A stretch of 64,000 bases of DNA from Thiobacillus denitrificans (GCA_002403375.1 DHHQ01000017.1:128908-192907); one strand, 5' to 3'; positions 42,877 to 50,941 are shown, numbered from the stretch's first letter. Notes: generated by a model not told the origin, from the letters alone. Made by a program: numbers and translations.

Positions 42877-44184
42877 CTACAATTCGACGCCCCGCAGCGC
42901 TTTCGCCATGTCCGCGAGCTTGTCGGCCTGGGTCTCGACCAGCGTTCGCACGTCCTCGACGAGCCCGCGCTCGTCCCCGACGTAATCGCCAGAGGCGCTC
43001 TGCAGGGGCGCTTCGCGTTTGGCGGCCTTTGCCAGCCGGGCCATTTCGCGGGCGAGGTAGGCGCGGTCGATTCCGCAGGTGTGGGCGAATACGGCCCAGT
43101 CGTAGGGCAGGATGCGATCGATCTCGAAGGTGTCGCCGACGGCCATCGCGAGCTCCTGGTCGAGGTTCGGGTACTGCACGACGCTGACGAGATCGTAGAA
43201 GGGGGCGAGTTCCAGGCTTGCCGGCCGGCAGAAGAAGGACACGTTCTTGCCGTGCGCGTCGCAGTTGCCGATGAGGGTCTGGAACAGGGCCCAGCGGACC
43301 AGGGTCTGGGTCGTCAGCGCGCGCCGGGCAGTATAGCGGGCGGTGCCGAATAGCCGTTCGAAGCTGACGCCGTCGCGAATATCGCGCACGTCGCGGCCGG
43401 AACCGAAGTTGCGTTCGTACTTGTAGGTGACCGGCAGGTCGAGTGCCTGGCAGGCGTCGATGATGTGCAGTCGCCGAACCTCGCCATCAGCCGGCTGCCT
43501 GTCAAAGCGTTCGATGCGCAGCACGGGCTGCGGGACGCGCAGGATGTCGACCCGGGCGACCGGCAGCCCGACGCGGGCGGCGAGCCGCATGCAGAAGTGC
43601 TCGTTAGCGACGAGGAACGGCAGGCGGGGATCGGCGGGCTCCGGCTTCAGGAGGTGCGTCGAGGAAAGGGCCCCCTCCACCAGATAGAGGCGGTCCTGCT
43701 CGCAATAGACGGCGATCTTGTCCTGGTAGCCCGCCACCGACATCCGCACCCGGCCGTCCCACACCGAAAAGGGCACTTCGGCGCGTTCCTCGATGCGGCG
43801 CGCGAGCTCGTCGAGGCCGACTTCGCGCCGCAGCGGTGCCCGGGCGGCCGGTTCTGTTCCTTCGGGCAAAAAGGAGAGCGCCCCGGCAGTCTCCGCCCCG
43901 AGTTCCCGCACGAGGCCGAAGACGTTGCTTTTCGAGATGCGATGCGTGGTCGCGACGACGTCGAGCGCGCGGCCTTCCGGCAGCAGGTTTTCGAGAAACC
44001 GGCGGACGGTCGCCGACGACGGCGCCGGCCCGCGAAGGGGGAAATGCGGGGAGAGCGGGTAGGCCTGCGCAGCCTCGACCCACGCGGTGTCGTACTCGAA
44101 GGAAAACGCGTGGTCGAGCGAATCGTAGGCGAGCGTGCCGGCGCACGAGCGCCCCGCGTATACCCACAGGGCGTGTCGGCTCAC
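42877..44184 (-). CDS. hipA: HipA-like serine/threonine kinase toxin (second copy)
   Basis: A 435-residue HipA kinase, distinct from the one at 3.4 kb. N-terminal LWVYAGRSCAGTLAYD and FLENLLPEGRALDVVA are classical HipA elements; the catalytic loop is LIGNCDAHGKNVSFF (about residues 317-331) and the metal segment LAPFYDLVSVVQYP follows. STHLLKPEPAD is the nucleotide-binding region. It begins with GTG 44184, overlapping the hipB stop (GTGA), so it is the second gene in classical hipBA order. All kinase motifs look intact. Confidence 0.88.
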   Translation of the reverse strand: MSRHALWVYAGRSCAGTLAYDSLDHAFSFEYDTAWVEAAQAYPLSPHFPLRGPAPSSATVRRFLENLLPEGRALDVVATTHRISKSNVFGLVRELGAETAGALSFLPEGTEPAARAPLRREVGLDELARRIEERAEVPFSVWDGRVRMSVAGYQDKIAVYCEQDRLYLVEGALSSTHLLKPEPADPRLPFLVANEHFCMRLAARVGLPVARVDILRVPQPVLRIERFDRQPADGEVRRLHIIDACQALDLPVTYKYERNFGSGRDVRDIRDGVSFERLFGTARYTARRALTTQTLVRWALFQTLIGNCDAHGKNVSFFCRPASLELAPFYDLVSVVQYPNLDQELAMAVGDTFEIDRILPYDWAVFAHTCGIDRAYLAREMARLAKAAKREAPLQSASGDYVGDERGLVEDVRTLVETQADKLADMAKALRGVEL

Positions 44185-44474
44185 CGGTCGTCTTCCCTGC
44201 GCGAGCCGCCGTCGGACAGGGCGTCGTCGGCCACCGGTCCGACGAAAAGGGCCAGCCCCAGACCCTGCAGTACTTTCAGCAGGCGCACGGTCGACACCCC
44301 CTGGTGGCCGTTTTCGAGACGGGACAGCGTGTCGACGGAAACGCCGCACAGCGAGGCGGCGTCGTCGATGCGCAGCCCCTGCGCCTTGCGCTCGGCGCGG
44401 ATGCGCTGCCCGAGCGCGGCAGGCGCGGTGACGCGTGTGATGTCCGGCGACGGTCCCGGTTTGAATGTCTCCAT
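44181..44474 (-). CDS. hipB: HipB-like antitoxin and repressor (second copy)
   Basis: A 97-residue Cro/CI-type helix-turn-helix protein: LGQRIRAERKAQGLRIDDAASLCGVSVDTLSRLENGHQGVSTVRLLKVLQGLGL (about residues 21-74) shows the HTH_3 fold clearly. It overlaps hipA by four bases. ATG 44474 lies one base from a set of three evenly spaced palindromic sites, which are its probable operators. Confidence 0.88.
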   Translation of the reverse strand: METFKPGPSPDITRVTAPAALGQRIRAERKAQGLRIDDAASLCGVSVDTLSRLENGHQGVSTVRLLKVLQGLGLALFVGPVADDALSDGGSRREDDR

Positions 44475-44591
44475 GTTTCGGCTTTTCGGAAAAGTCGGTG
44501 GTTGAGCGCCGATTTATACGCTGGTTTCGGAATTATGGAAACAATAGGCGGCGAACATTGTGTAGGGCGCGGATTTCGGAAAAACGGAAAC
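44475..44591. promoter_or_regulatory. Three evenly spaced hipB operator sites
   Basis: Three near-identical palindromes of the form TTTCGG-N5-YGGAAA lie at about 44476-44492, 44525-44541 and 44574-44590, centred about 49 bases apart, which places them on the same face of the helix. The first starts right next to the hipB ATG. The spacing favours cooperative binding or looping by HipB dimers. Confidence 0.75.
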
Positions 44592-44605
44592 GCAGCCCCC
44601 GCCGC

Positions 44606-46228
44606 CTATCGCTTCACCACCCGGTCCGCCAGCGCCAGGCTCGCCGGCCGGTGGGTGATCAGCAGCACGGTCTTGCCGCCGAGCGTGGTGCGGCAGTCCT
44701 CGATGAAGCGCGCCTCGCCCTCGGGGTCGAACATCGCGGTGGCCTCGTCGAGGATGAGGATGGGCGGGTCCTTGAGCAGCGCGCGGGCGAGCGCGATGCG
44801 CTGCCGCTGGCCGCCGGAGAGGCGCACGCCCTGGTCGCCGATCAGCGTGTCGTAGCCCTGCGGCAGCTGGACGATGAAGTCGTGCGCCTGGGCGAGCCGC
44901 GCGGCGTGCTCGATCGCGGCGTCGTCGGCGTCGCTGCGGCCGTAGCCGATGTTGTCGCGCACGCTGCCGTTGAACAGCAGCACGTGCTGCGGCACGACGC
45001 CGATCCGGGCGCGCAGGCTTTCGAGGTCGACGCCCGCGATGTCGGTGCCGTCGATCAGGATCTGCCCGGCCTGCGGTTCGTGCAGCCGCATCAGCAGGTG
45101 GGCGAGGGTGCTCTTGCCGGCGCCGTTCTCGCCGGTGATGGCGACGGTCTCGCCGGCCTCGATGCGCAGGCTGAAGTTATCGAGCACCGGGTCGCGGCCG
45201 GGGTAGGCGAAGACGACGTCGCGGAATTCGATTTCGCCGCGCACGTGACCGAGCGCGTGCGCGGCGTGCGCGAACGGCTCGGGCGCCTCGGTGAGCACGG
45301 ATTTGAGCCGCTGCAGCGCGCCGCCGGCCTGGCGGGTCTGGCCGTAGACGTCGGCGAGCGCGGAAACCGGGCGGGTGAGCAGCGCGGCGTAGAGCAGGAA
45401 GCTCACCATCTCGGCCGGCGGGCGGCTGGCCATCTGCTCGCTCATCACCCACAGCACGGCGACCATGCCGGCGGCGGCGAGGAACTGCAGCGTCGGCCCG
45501 AGCGCGGCGTAGATGCGGCGCTGCTCGGCGCTCAGGTGCAGGATGCGGTGGATCTTGCCGCGGTAGCGCGCCGATTCGCGCGCCTCGCGGGTGAAGGTCT
45601 TGATCGCCGGCAGCATGCCGAGGTTCTCCTCGGCGGTGGCGATCGCGTCGGCGTGCGCGTCCTGCAGCTGGGCGGCGAGCGGGCGCAGGCGGCGGCCGAG
45701 CACCTTGAGGAGCAGATAGAACAGCGGCACCAGCACGACGACGAAGCCCGCGAGCCGCGCGTCGATGCGGAACATCAGCGCCACCGCGCCGGCGACGGTG
45801 AGCAGCAGCGGCACCGTGGAGAGCAGCGTGCCGCTGAGGAAGCCCGACAGATGCGCGACGTCGTTCGTCAGCAGCGCGAGGATGTCGCCCTGGCGCCGCT
45901 GGTGGTAGAAGGCGAGCGGCAGCGCCTGCAGGTGGTCGTAGAGGCGGATGCGCAGGTCGGCGAGGATCTGCTCGGCGCTGCGCGAGAGCAGATAGCCGTT
46001 GGCGAACTTGAGCAGCGCCTGCGCCGCGAACAGCGCCAGCAGCGCGAGCAGCAGCGGCCCGGTGACCGCCGCCGCCTCGCCGAGCAGGCTGCCGGCGAGC
46101 TGACCGCCGAGCCACGGCACCGCGAGCGCCATCGCGCTCTCGGCGAGCATCAGGAGGGCGCAGAAGGCGAGCGTCGCCCGGTAGGGGCGGGCGTGGCCGA
46201 GGAGGAAGCGGAGGTCGGAGGGGGGCAT
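44606..46228 (-). CDS. ABC transporter, fused permease and ATPase (possible lasso exporter)
   Basis: A 540-residue half-transporter of the MsbA/McjD type with six membrane helices and an ATPase domain: Walker A ITGENGAGKSTLAHLL, signature VRLSGGQRQRIALARALL, Walker B PPILILDEATAMFD and the switch His in LLITHRPASLALADRVV. It lacks an N-terminal peptidase domain. Same strand and side as the lasso operon, from which it is separated by hipBA; a copy of its 3' end next to the lasso B2 gene suggests it was once directly adjacent, so peptide export and self-immunity is a reasonable inference. ATG 46228 is chosen over an upstream ATG at 46261. Confidence 0.8.
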   Translation of the reverse strand: MPPSDLRFLLGHARPYRATLAFCALLMLAESAMALAVPWLGGQLAGSLLGEAAAVTGPLLLALLALFAAQALLKFANGYLLSRSAEQILADLRIRLYDHLQALPLAFYHQRRQGDILALLTNDVAHLSGFLSGTLLSTVPLLLTVAGAVALMFRIDARLAGFVVVLVPLFYLLLKVLGRRLRPLAAQLQDAHADAIATAEENLGMLPAIKTFTREARESARYRGKIHRILHLSAEQRRIYAALGPTLQFLAAAGMVAVLWVMSEQMASRPPAEMVSFLLYAALLTRPVSALADVYGQTRQAGGALQRLKSVLTEAPEPFAHAAHALGHVRGEIEFRDVVFAYPGRDPVLDNFSLRIEAGETVAITGENGAGKSTLAHLLMRLHEPQAGQILIDGTDIAGVDLESLRARIGVVPQHVLLFNGSVRDNIGYGRSDADDAAIEHAARLAQAHDFIVQLPQGYDTLIGDQGVRLSGGQRQRIALARALLKDPPILILDEATAMFDPEGEARFIEDCRTTLGGKTVLLITHRPASLALADRVVKR

Positions 46229-46378
46229 GGGCGGTCCCGGATTATAGGGGCGGGCCTTCATGCTGGTTCAGCTGGGGCACTGTGGGGCGGCAGGCTGCAG
46301 CGAATCGCATCGCTGGCATCGCGACGCGATTCGCTGCCATGACGGGGCGCGATGGCGACCCGTGCGCTGCATGCGCCC

Positions 46379-46753
46379 TCAGGCGCCGTTCTCGCTCGGC
46401 AGGCCTTCGAGCGCTTGCTGCACCTGCAGATGCAGCCCCGGCAAATCGGCGTGGATCGTTTTCCAGACGATTTCCAGATCGACCTTGAAGTAGCCGTGCG
46501 CCACCGCGTTGCGCATCTGGTAGGCGAACGCCAAAGGCAATTCGGGATTGGCGGCGGCAAATTCCGGATACCGCGTTTCGATGTTGTGGCTGGCTTCGCC
46601 GATGATTTACAAATTGCGGATCACCGCATCCTGAGCCATCGCGTTTTCGAGGAATGCAACCTCGCTCATGTTCCCGGTGTAGCGCTCAATCCGCTCGATG
46701 GCTTCGAGGATGTGCGCCAGATAGTCGGCCAGGCGTTGCTTGTCCCGGCTCAC
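46379..46753 (-). pseudogene. hepT: HepT-like toxin interrupted by a nonsense codon
   Basis: A gene of 125 codons for a HEPN-domain (HepT) toxin with a TAA at 46607-46609 in place of the Glu of the family's usual LEIIGEA. Before it: SRDKQRLADYLAHILEAIERIERY; after it, in the same frame: IIGEASHNIETRYPEFAAANPELPLAFAYQMRNAVAHGYFKVD. The catalytic RX4HXY motif (RNAVAHGY) lies after the stop, so the truncated product should be inactive unless the stop is read through. It starts with GTG within the mntA stop. Confidence 0.88.
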
Positions 46754-47040
46754 ACCGGCACCGCTTCGGCAAGTACGGCCGCCCGGAATTTCTCCGGAAG
46801 CGCCCTCGGCGTTACGACGTCTACCGGGATCCCCAGCAGCTGCAGCAGTTCGTGTCGAATCGCACCGATGTCGAGAAGCGTCGTCTCGGGCGTCGGGTCG
46901 ATGAGGATGTCCAGGTCGCTGGCCTCGGTGTCGCTGCCCTCGGCCACGGATCCGAACACGCGAGCGTTGCGCGCGTGATGAGACTCCACCACGCGGCGGA
47001 TGGCTTCCCGATTGGCAGCCAAGGCTTCGGACGGTTTCAT
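46750..47040 (-). CDS. mntA: MNT-type nucleotidyltransferase antitoxin
   Basis: A 96-residue minimal nucleotidyltransferase, the antitoxin of HepT/MNT systems that inactivates the toxin by adding AMP groups. The active site is RVFGSVAEGSDTEASDLDILID (the GSx-G and DxD pattern, about residues 29-50). Intact, with its partner broken by a stop codon. ATG 47040 is clear. The gene end overlaps the hepT start. Confidence 0.88.
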   Translation of the reverse strand: MKPSEALAANREAIRRVVESHHARNARVFGSVAEGSDTEASDLDILIDPTPETTLLDIGAIRHELLQLLGIPVDVVTPRALPEKFRAAVLAEAVPV

Positions 47041-47129
47041 ACCACTCGCTCCACAACAATTTCCGGCTTCATCATAGCGTGACTTGGCAGCCCAGTAAGT
47101 CGCGCCATGACTGGATCGGCAATGGATAC

Positions 47130-47290
47130 GCCAGCCAGCGCGGCATCGGCCAAGCGGACCTTCACGCCCTGGCGCGCAGGGCGGCAAGGCGGGCGGCCAG
47201 CTCCCCCATTGCCGCGTCGTGGTCATACAAACGGGCCTTGCCGGTCGACACATCGGCCAAGGGGGCGCAGACCTTGCGGGCAAGCCAGGC
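47130..47290 (-). pseudogene. Scraps of a third toxin-antitoxin pair (ParDE-like)
   Basis: On the minus strand, 47290-47162 reads AWLARKVCAPLADVSTGKARLYDHDAAMGELAARLAALRARA to TGA, like the C-terminus of a CopG/ParD-type antitoxin. A GTG overlapping that stop opens VKVRLADAAL, like the first residues of a ParE toxin, after which the similarity ends. No complete gene remains. The identification is tentative. Confidence 0.45.
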
Positions 47291-47357
47291 TGCGTGACCC
47301 GGATGCGGCCCTGTGCAGAGGCCTGGGTCGGCTCTATCCATTGCGCTGCATTGGGAC

Positions 47358-47831
47358 CTATTCCTTGATGTGATGGTGAACGGGTGCAGCGAACGGCCCG
47401 CCCGTGACGACCCCGCCCGGGGCGATGCTCCGGCGGGCAAAGCTGCCCTGTCGCACCTCGAGCGCGTAGCGGACCGGAACTGCCGCGCAGTGGAGCTCGC
47501 GCGTCTCCGGCTGCATGTCCGCGATGCCGACGACGGTGCCGTCGTCGCCGAGGAAGGCGATCGACAGCGGCAGCGGGGTGTCCTTCATCCAGAAGCAGTG
47601 GCGGTCGGCTGTCTCGAAGACGAACAGCATGCCGGCGTCGTCGGCGAGTGCGGTGCGCCCCATCAGCCCCTGCGCGCGCTGCGCCGGGGTGGCCGCGACT
47701 TCGACGTCGAAGCGGTGCGGGCCGGAACGGAGTTCGGTGCGCGGAAGCGGGGAGGCGGCCGCGGCGGCGAGCGAGGCCGCCGCGGTCAAGGCGGCGAGGG
47801 CGGCCTGAAGACGTCGCTTAGAGGACTTCAC
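47358..47831 (-). CDS. DUF192 family exported protein
   Basis: A 157-residue protein with a signal peptide (about residues 8-27) and a DUF192 domain: FDVEVAATPAQRAQGLMGRTALADDAGMLFVFE, then FWMKDTPLPLSIAFLGDDGTVVGIADMQP and CAAVPVRYALEVRQGSF. These small beta-barrel proteins are common in bacteria and of unknown function. It starts at GTG 47831, within the end of purK, so it is translationally coupled to it. Confidence 0.88.
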   Translation of the reverse strand: MKSSKRRLQAALAALTAAASLAAAAASPLPRTELRSGPHRFDVEVAATPAQRAQGLMGRTALADDAGMLFVFETADRHCFWMKDTPLPLSIAFLGDDGTVVGIADMQPETRELHCAAVPVRYALEVRQGSFARRSIAPGGVVTGGPFAAPVHHHIKE

Positions 47832-49029
47832 GCATCCGCTCGGCGAGCGCGAGCGCGGCGGGCAGGTCGGTGTCGAGCACGTTGAAGTGGCCCATCTTGC
47901 GCCCGGGGCGCGCGGACTCCTTGCCGTAGAGGTGGAGCTTGACGTTGGGGTGGGCGAGCAGCGCATCCCAGTTGGGGCCGCCGCCCGTCCAGCGGTCGCC
48001 GAGGATGTTGACCATCACCACCGGCGACATCAGGCGCGTGTCGCCGAGCGGCAGGCCGGCGAGCGCGCGCACCTGCTGCTCGAACTGGTCGGTGACGCAG
48101 GCGTCGAGCGTGTAGTGGCCGGAGTTGTGCGGGCGCGGGGCGATCTCGTTGACCAGCAGCCTGCCGCCGACGACGAAGAATTCGACCGCCATCACGCCGA
48201 CGTAGCCGAGCTTGTCGGCGATGTCGCGCGCCATGTCGCGCGCCTGGGTGGCGATCGTGTCGGATACGCGGGCGGGGACGATGGAGACGTCGAGGATGCC
48301 GGCCTCGTGGCGGTTCTCGGCGACCGGGAACAGCACGCATTCGCCGGCGTCGCTGCGCGCGAGCACCACCGACACCTCGCACTCGAGCTTGACGAAGCCT
48401 TCGAGCACGCAGGGCTGGCCGCCGAATTCGCGGAACGCGGCGCGCGCCTCGTCGAGGCTGTCGACCCGCGCCTGGCCCTTGCCGTCGTAGCCGAAGCGCG
48501 CGACCTTGAGCAGCGCCGGGAAGCCGGTGTCGGCGCTGCCCTGGTCGAGGTCGCCCTCGTTGTAGACGAGCGCGAAGGGCGCGGTGGCGAAGCCGTTGGT
48601 CGCGAGCCAGGACTTCTCGTGGCTGCGGTCCTGCGCGATCGCGACGCACTGGGCGCCGGGCGACACGCGGGTGTGGCTGGCGAGCTCGATCAGGCTCGCC
48701 GCGGGGACGTTCTCGAACTCGGTGGTGACCGCGGCGCACGCGGCGCCGAGCTGGCGCAGCGCGCCGTGGTCGGTGTAGTCGGCCTGCAGGTGGACGTCGG
48801 CCATCTGCCCGGCGGGGCTGGAAAAGTCGGGGTCGAGCACCATGACCTTGTAGCCCATGGTGCGCGCGGCGATGGTGAACATGCGGCCGAGCTGGCCGCC
48901 GCCGAGGATGCCGAGCGTCGCGCCCGGCAGGATCGGCAACGCCGCCCTAAAGGACTCCGATCCACTACGGGCTGAAGCCCGTTTGGAATCGTATGTGCCG
49001 GTCAGGTTCGGCTGCGCCTCATTCGACAT
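47818..49029 (-). CDS. purK: 5-(carboxyamino)imidazole ribonucleotide synthase
   Basis: A 403-residue ATP-grasp enzyme that makes N5-CAIR from AIR, bicarbonate and ATP. The N-terminal LGILGGGQLGRMFTIAARTMGYKV is diagnostic; ATP-grasp elements include LLKVARFGYDGKGQARV, CVLEGFVKLECEVSVVLAR and LLVNEIAPRPHNSGHYTLDAC. It has about 30 extra N-terminal residues (MSNEAQPNLTGTYDSKRASA) compared with most PurK proteins; ATG 49029 overlaps the purE stop by 11 bases and is the likely start. Acts with PurE encoded just before it. Confidence 0.95.
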   Translation of the reverse strand: MSNEAQPNLTGTYDSKRASARSGSESFRAALPILPGATLGILGGGQLGRMFTIAARTMGYKVMVLDPDFSSPAGQMADVHLQADYTDHGALRQLGAACAAVTTEFENVPAASLIELASHTRVSPGAQCVAIAQDRSHEKSWLATNGFATAPFALVYNEGDLDQGSADTGFPALLKVARFGYDGKGQARVDSLDEARAAFREFGGQPCVLEGFVKLECEVSVVLARSDAGECVLFPVAENRHEAGILDVSIVPARVSDTIATQARDMARDIADKLGYVGVMAVEFFVVGGRLLVNEIAPRPHNSGHYTLDACVTDQFEQQVRALAGLPLGDTRLMSPVVMVNILGDRWTGGGPNWDALLAHPNVKLHLYGKESARPGRKMGHFNVLDTDLPAALALAERMREVL

Positions 49030-49516
49030 CGGGCAGCTCCATCGCCAGCACCGAGTCGGACTGGCCGCGGCGGAAGTCGCCGAGCTGCTGCGCGAGGCCG
49101 GCGTCATAGCGGCCGATCAGCGCGGCGGCGAACAGCGCGGCGTTGGCGGCACCGGCTTCGCCGATCGCGAAGGTGGCGACCGGGATGCCCTTCGGCATCT
49201 GCACGATGGAGAGCAGGGAATCCATGCCCTTGAGGTACTTCGACGGCACCGGCACGCCGAGCACCGGGACGATGGTCTTCGACGCAATCATGCCGGGCAG
49301 GTGGGCGGCACCGCCGGCGCCGGCGATGATCGCCTTGAGCCCGCGCGCCTCGGCGCTCGCGGCGTAGTCGAACAGGAGGTCGGGGGTGCGGTGGGCCGAG
49401 ACGACCCGGGCTTCGAACGGGATGCCCAGGTGCTTGAGCTGCATCGCGGCGTGCTTCATCACCTCCCAGTCGCTGGAAGACCCCATCACCACGCCTACCT
49501 GCGGTGCGTTCATCAT
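49019..49516 (-). CDS. purE: N5-carboxyaminoimidazole ribonucleotide mutase
   Basis: A 165-residue class I PurE that converts N5-CAIR to CAIR. Signature segments are VVMGSSSDWEVMKHA, SAHRTPDLLFDYA (catalytic His), IIAGAGGAAHLPGMIASKT and GVPVPSKYLKGMDSLLSIVQMPKGIPVATFAIG. It precedes purK and overlaps it; the normal purEK operon. Two consecutive ATG codons give a one-residue uncertainty in the start. Confidence 0.96.
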   Translation of the reverse strand: MMNAPQVGVVMGSSSDWEVMKHAAMQLKHLGIPFEARVVSAHRTPDLLFDYAASAEARGLKAIIAGAGGAAHLPGMIASKTIVPVLGVPVPSKYLKGMDSLLSIVQMPKGIPVATFAIGEAGAANAALFAAALIGRYDAGLAQQLGDFRRGQSDSVLAMELPDVE

Positions 49517-49591
49517 GCTGATTCCTGCAATGCGAAAGCCGGCATTTTAGCGCGCGGAGCCCCTACAATGGCGCGCGCTCCGGAGACGACC

Positions 49592-49939
49592 ATGCCCGCA
49601 TCCCTGCAGACCCTGATCCTGCTCACGCTGTCCAATGTGTTCATGACCTTCGCCTGGTACGCGCACCTGAAGGACATGAACAATCAGCCCTGGGTGATCG
49701 CGGCCTTCGCCAGCTGGGGCATCGCGCTCTTCGAATACCTGCTGCAGGTGCCGGCGAACCGCATCGGCTTCACGGTGATGAGCCTGCCGCAGCTGAAGAT
49801 CATGCAGGAGGTGATCGCGCTCACCGTGTTCATCCCGTTCGCCGTCCTCTACATGAAGGTCGAGCTGAAGTGGGACTTCCTGTGGGCGGCGCTGTGCCTC
49901 ATCGGCGCGGTTTACTTCATGTTCCGCGAGTCGGTGTAG
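49592..49939 (+). CDS. DMT-family inner membrane protein (DUF486)
   Basis: A 115-residue protein with four membrane helices (LQTLILLTLSNVFMTFAWYAHL; WVIAAFASWGIALFEYLLQVPANRIG; QEVIALTVFIPFAVLYM; FLWAALCLIGAVYFMF) matching the DUF486 family of small membrane proteins related to the drug/metabolite transporters. Substrate unknown. ATG 49592 is preceded by GGAG at a good distance; an in-frame ATG at 49568 would add eight residues. It is divergent from purEK, sharing the short region 49517-49591. Confidence 0.85.
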   Translation: MPASLQTLILLTLSNVFMTFAWYAHLKDMNNQPWVIAAFASWGIALFEYLLQVPANRIGFTVMSLPQLKIMQEVIALTVFIPFAVLYMKVELKWDFLWAALCLIGAVYFMFRESV

Positions 49940-50005
49940 GCGGGCGGCAACGTCGCGGTGATTCGTCTATGGTGAGGGATCCACCGGCTTTTCAGGAGCT
50001 GCGTC

Positions 50006-50482
50006 ATGCGTATCCCCTCCATCCCCGGCCCGGCGGCTGACTCTGCGCTGCGGGCTTCCCTCCTCGCCGTCCTGCTCGCCGCCGCCCCTGCCGTCGCAGA
50101 AACGTCGCCGCTCGCCACGACCGCCGGCGACGCCGCGCTCCAGTGGGGCGGCTGCCCCGACTTCATGCCCAAGGGCTGCGAGATCGCGGTGCTCCACGGC
50201 GACCCGGCCAAGGACAACGCCGACGTCTTCTTCAAGGTGCCCGCGAACGCGGTGATCCCGCGCCACTGGCACACCTCGGCGGAGCGCATGGTGCTGGTCG
50301 CCGGCGAGATGCGCGTGACCTACGACGGCCGCGAGACCGTCGTGCTCAAGCCCGGCACCTACGCCTACGGGCCGCCCAAGGCGCCGCACAAGGCGACGTG
50401 CGGCGACGCCGGCCCCTGCGTGCTCTTCATCGCGTTCGAGTCGCCGGTCGACGCGATCGCCGGAGGCCCGGGCGAGAAGTAG
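50006..50482 (+). CDS. Periplasmic cupin-domain protein
   Basis: A 158-residue protein with a signal peptide (cleavage near AVAE, about residue 31) and a cupin fold: VFFKVPANAVIPRHWHTSAERMVLVAGEMRVTY (metal-binding His in PRHWH, about residues 86-90, and Glu94) and KPGTYAYGPPKAPHKATCG. Two or three cysteines (WGGCPDF, GCEIAV, DAGPCVLF) might pair in the periplasm. The usual cupin metal ligands are present, so it may be an enzyme or small-molecule binder; no substrate can be named. An intrinsic terminator follows 12 bases after the stop. Confidence 0.82.
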   Translation: MRIPSIPGPAADSALRASLLAVLLAAAPAVAETSPLATTAGDAALQWGGCPDFMPKGCEIAVLHGDPAKDNADVFFKVPANAVIPRHWHTSAERMVLVAGEMRVTYDGRETVVLKPGTYAYGPPKAPHKATCGDAGPCVLFIAFESPVDAIAGGPGEK

Positions 50483-50493
50483 GGGCAAACAAA

Positions 50494-50518
50494 AAGCCCC
50501 GCACGGGGCGGGGCTTTC
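50494..50518. terminator. Bidirectional intrinsic terminator
   Basis: AAAGCCCCG (50494-50502) and CGGGGCTTT (50510-50518) form a nine-base stem with a seven-base loop; A and T runs on the two sides let it end transcription from both the cupin gene and the DsrC-like gene, which converge here. Confidence 0.9.
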
Positions 50519-50538
50519 TGGAGCGGAACGGGCGTCGG

Positions 50539-50871
50539 TCAGACGCAGCCGGTCGGCTTCGGGGTGCCGGCGTAGCGGCCGGCCTGCTTGGCGGGGCCGA
50601 ACGGGAACAGGTCGAACAGGAATTTCTTGTCGCCCCACTCGGCGCCGAACTCTTCCTTCAGGCCCTTCTGCAGGAAGCGCAGGTTGGGGGCGGTGCCGTT
50701 CTGCGCGAACTGGTCGCGCATGTAGTGGATGACTTTCCAGTGGTTTTCGGCCAGTTCCAGGTTGTCTTCCTTGGCCAGCTCGACGGCCAGTTCCTCGGAC
50801 CAGTCTTCCAGGTTGACCAGATAGCCTTCGGGGTCGGTTTCGACGATTTTTCCGTTGATTTCGCGTTCCAT
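50539..50871 (-). CDS. DsrC/TusE-family sulfur carrier-like protein
   Basis: A 110-residue DsrC-fold protein: MEREINGKIVETDPEGYLVNLEDWSEELAVELA, then HWKVIHYMRDQFAQNGTAPNLRFLQKGLKEEFG and a C-terminal arm PAKQAGRYAGTPKPTGCV. Only the second-last-residue cysteine (CysA) is present; the arm's other cysteine of true DsrC, eleven residues before, is Gly here. That makes it TusE-like or a regulatory/sulfur-transfer DsrC homologue rather than the DsrAB partner. It is single-gene, with its own promoter at 50913-50941. ATG 50871 is chosen over 50916, which would lack family similarity. Confidence 0.85.
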   Translation of the reverse strand: MEREINGKIVETDPEGYLVNLEDWSEELAVELAKEDNLELAENHWKVIHYMRDQFAQNGTAPNLRFLQKGLKEEFGAEWGDKKFLFDLFPFGPAKQAGRYAGTPKPTGCV

Positions 50872-50912
50872 GTTGCAGTCCTTGCCTTGTTCAAAAAAAT
50901 TACGATGGGGAC

Positions 50913-50941
50913 ACAATAGAATACCCTAGTAAAATAGTCAA
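50913..50941 (-). promoter_or_regulatory. Sigma-70-like promoter of the DsrC-family gene
   Basis: On the minus strand TTGACT (50941-50936) and TATTGT (50918-50913) are 17 bases apart, about 40 bases before the start codon. The rest of 50872-51214 contains AT-rich stretches (around 51030-51055) but no gene I can support. Confidence 0.65.

Noticed and set aside
44465..46342. A 625-codon plus-strand frame opposite the ABC transporter
   Set aside because: Composition (runs of Arg, Gln, Glu, Ala) is that of a reverse-complement shadow; the minus-strand ABC protein has all expected motifs.
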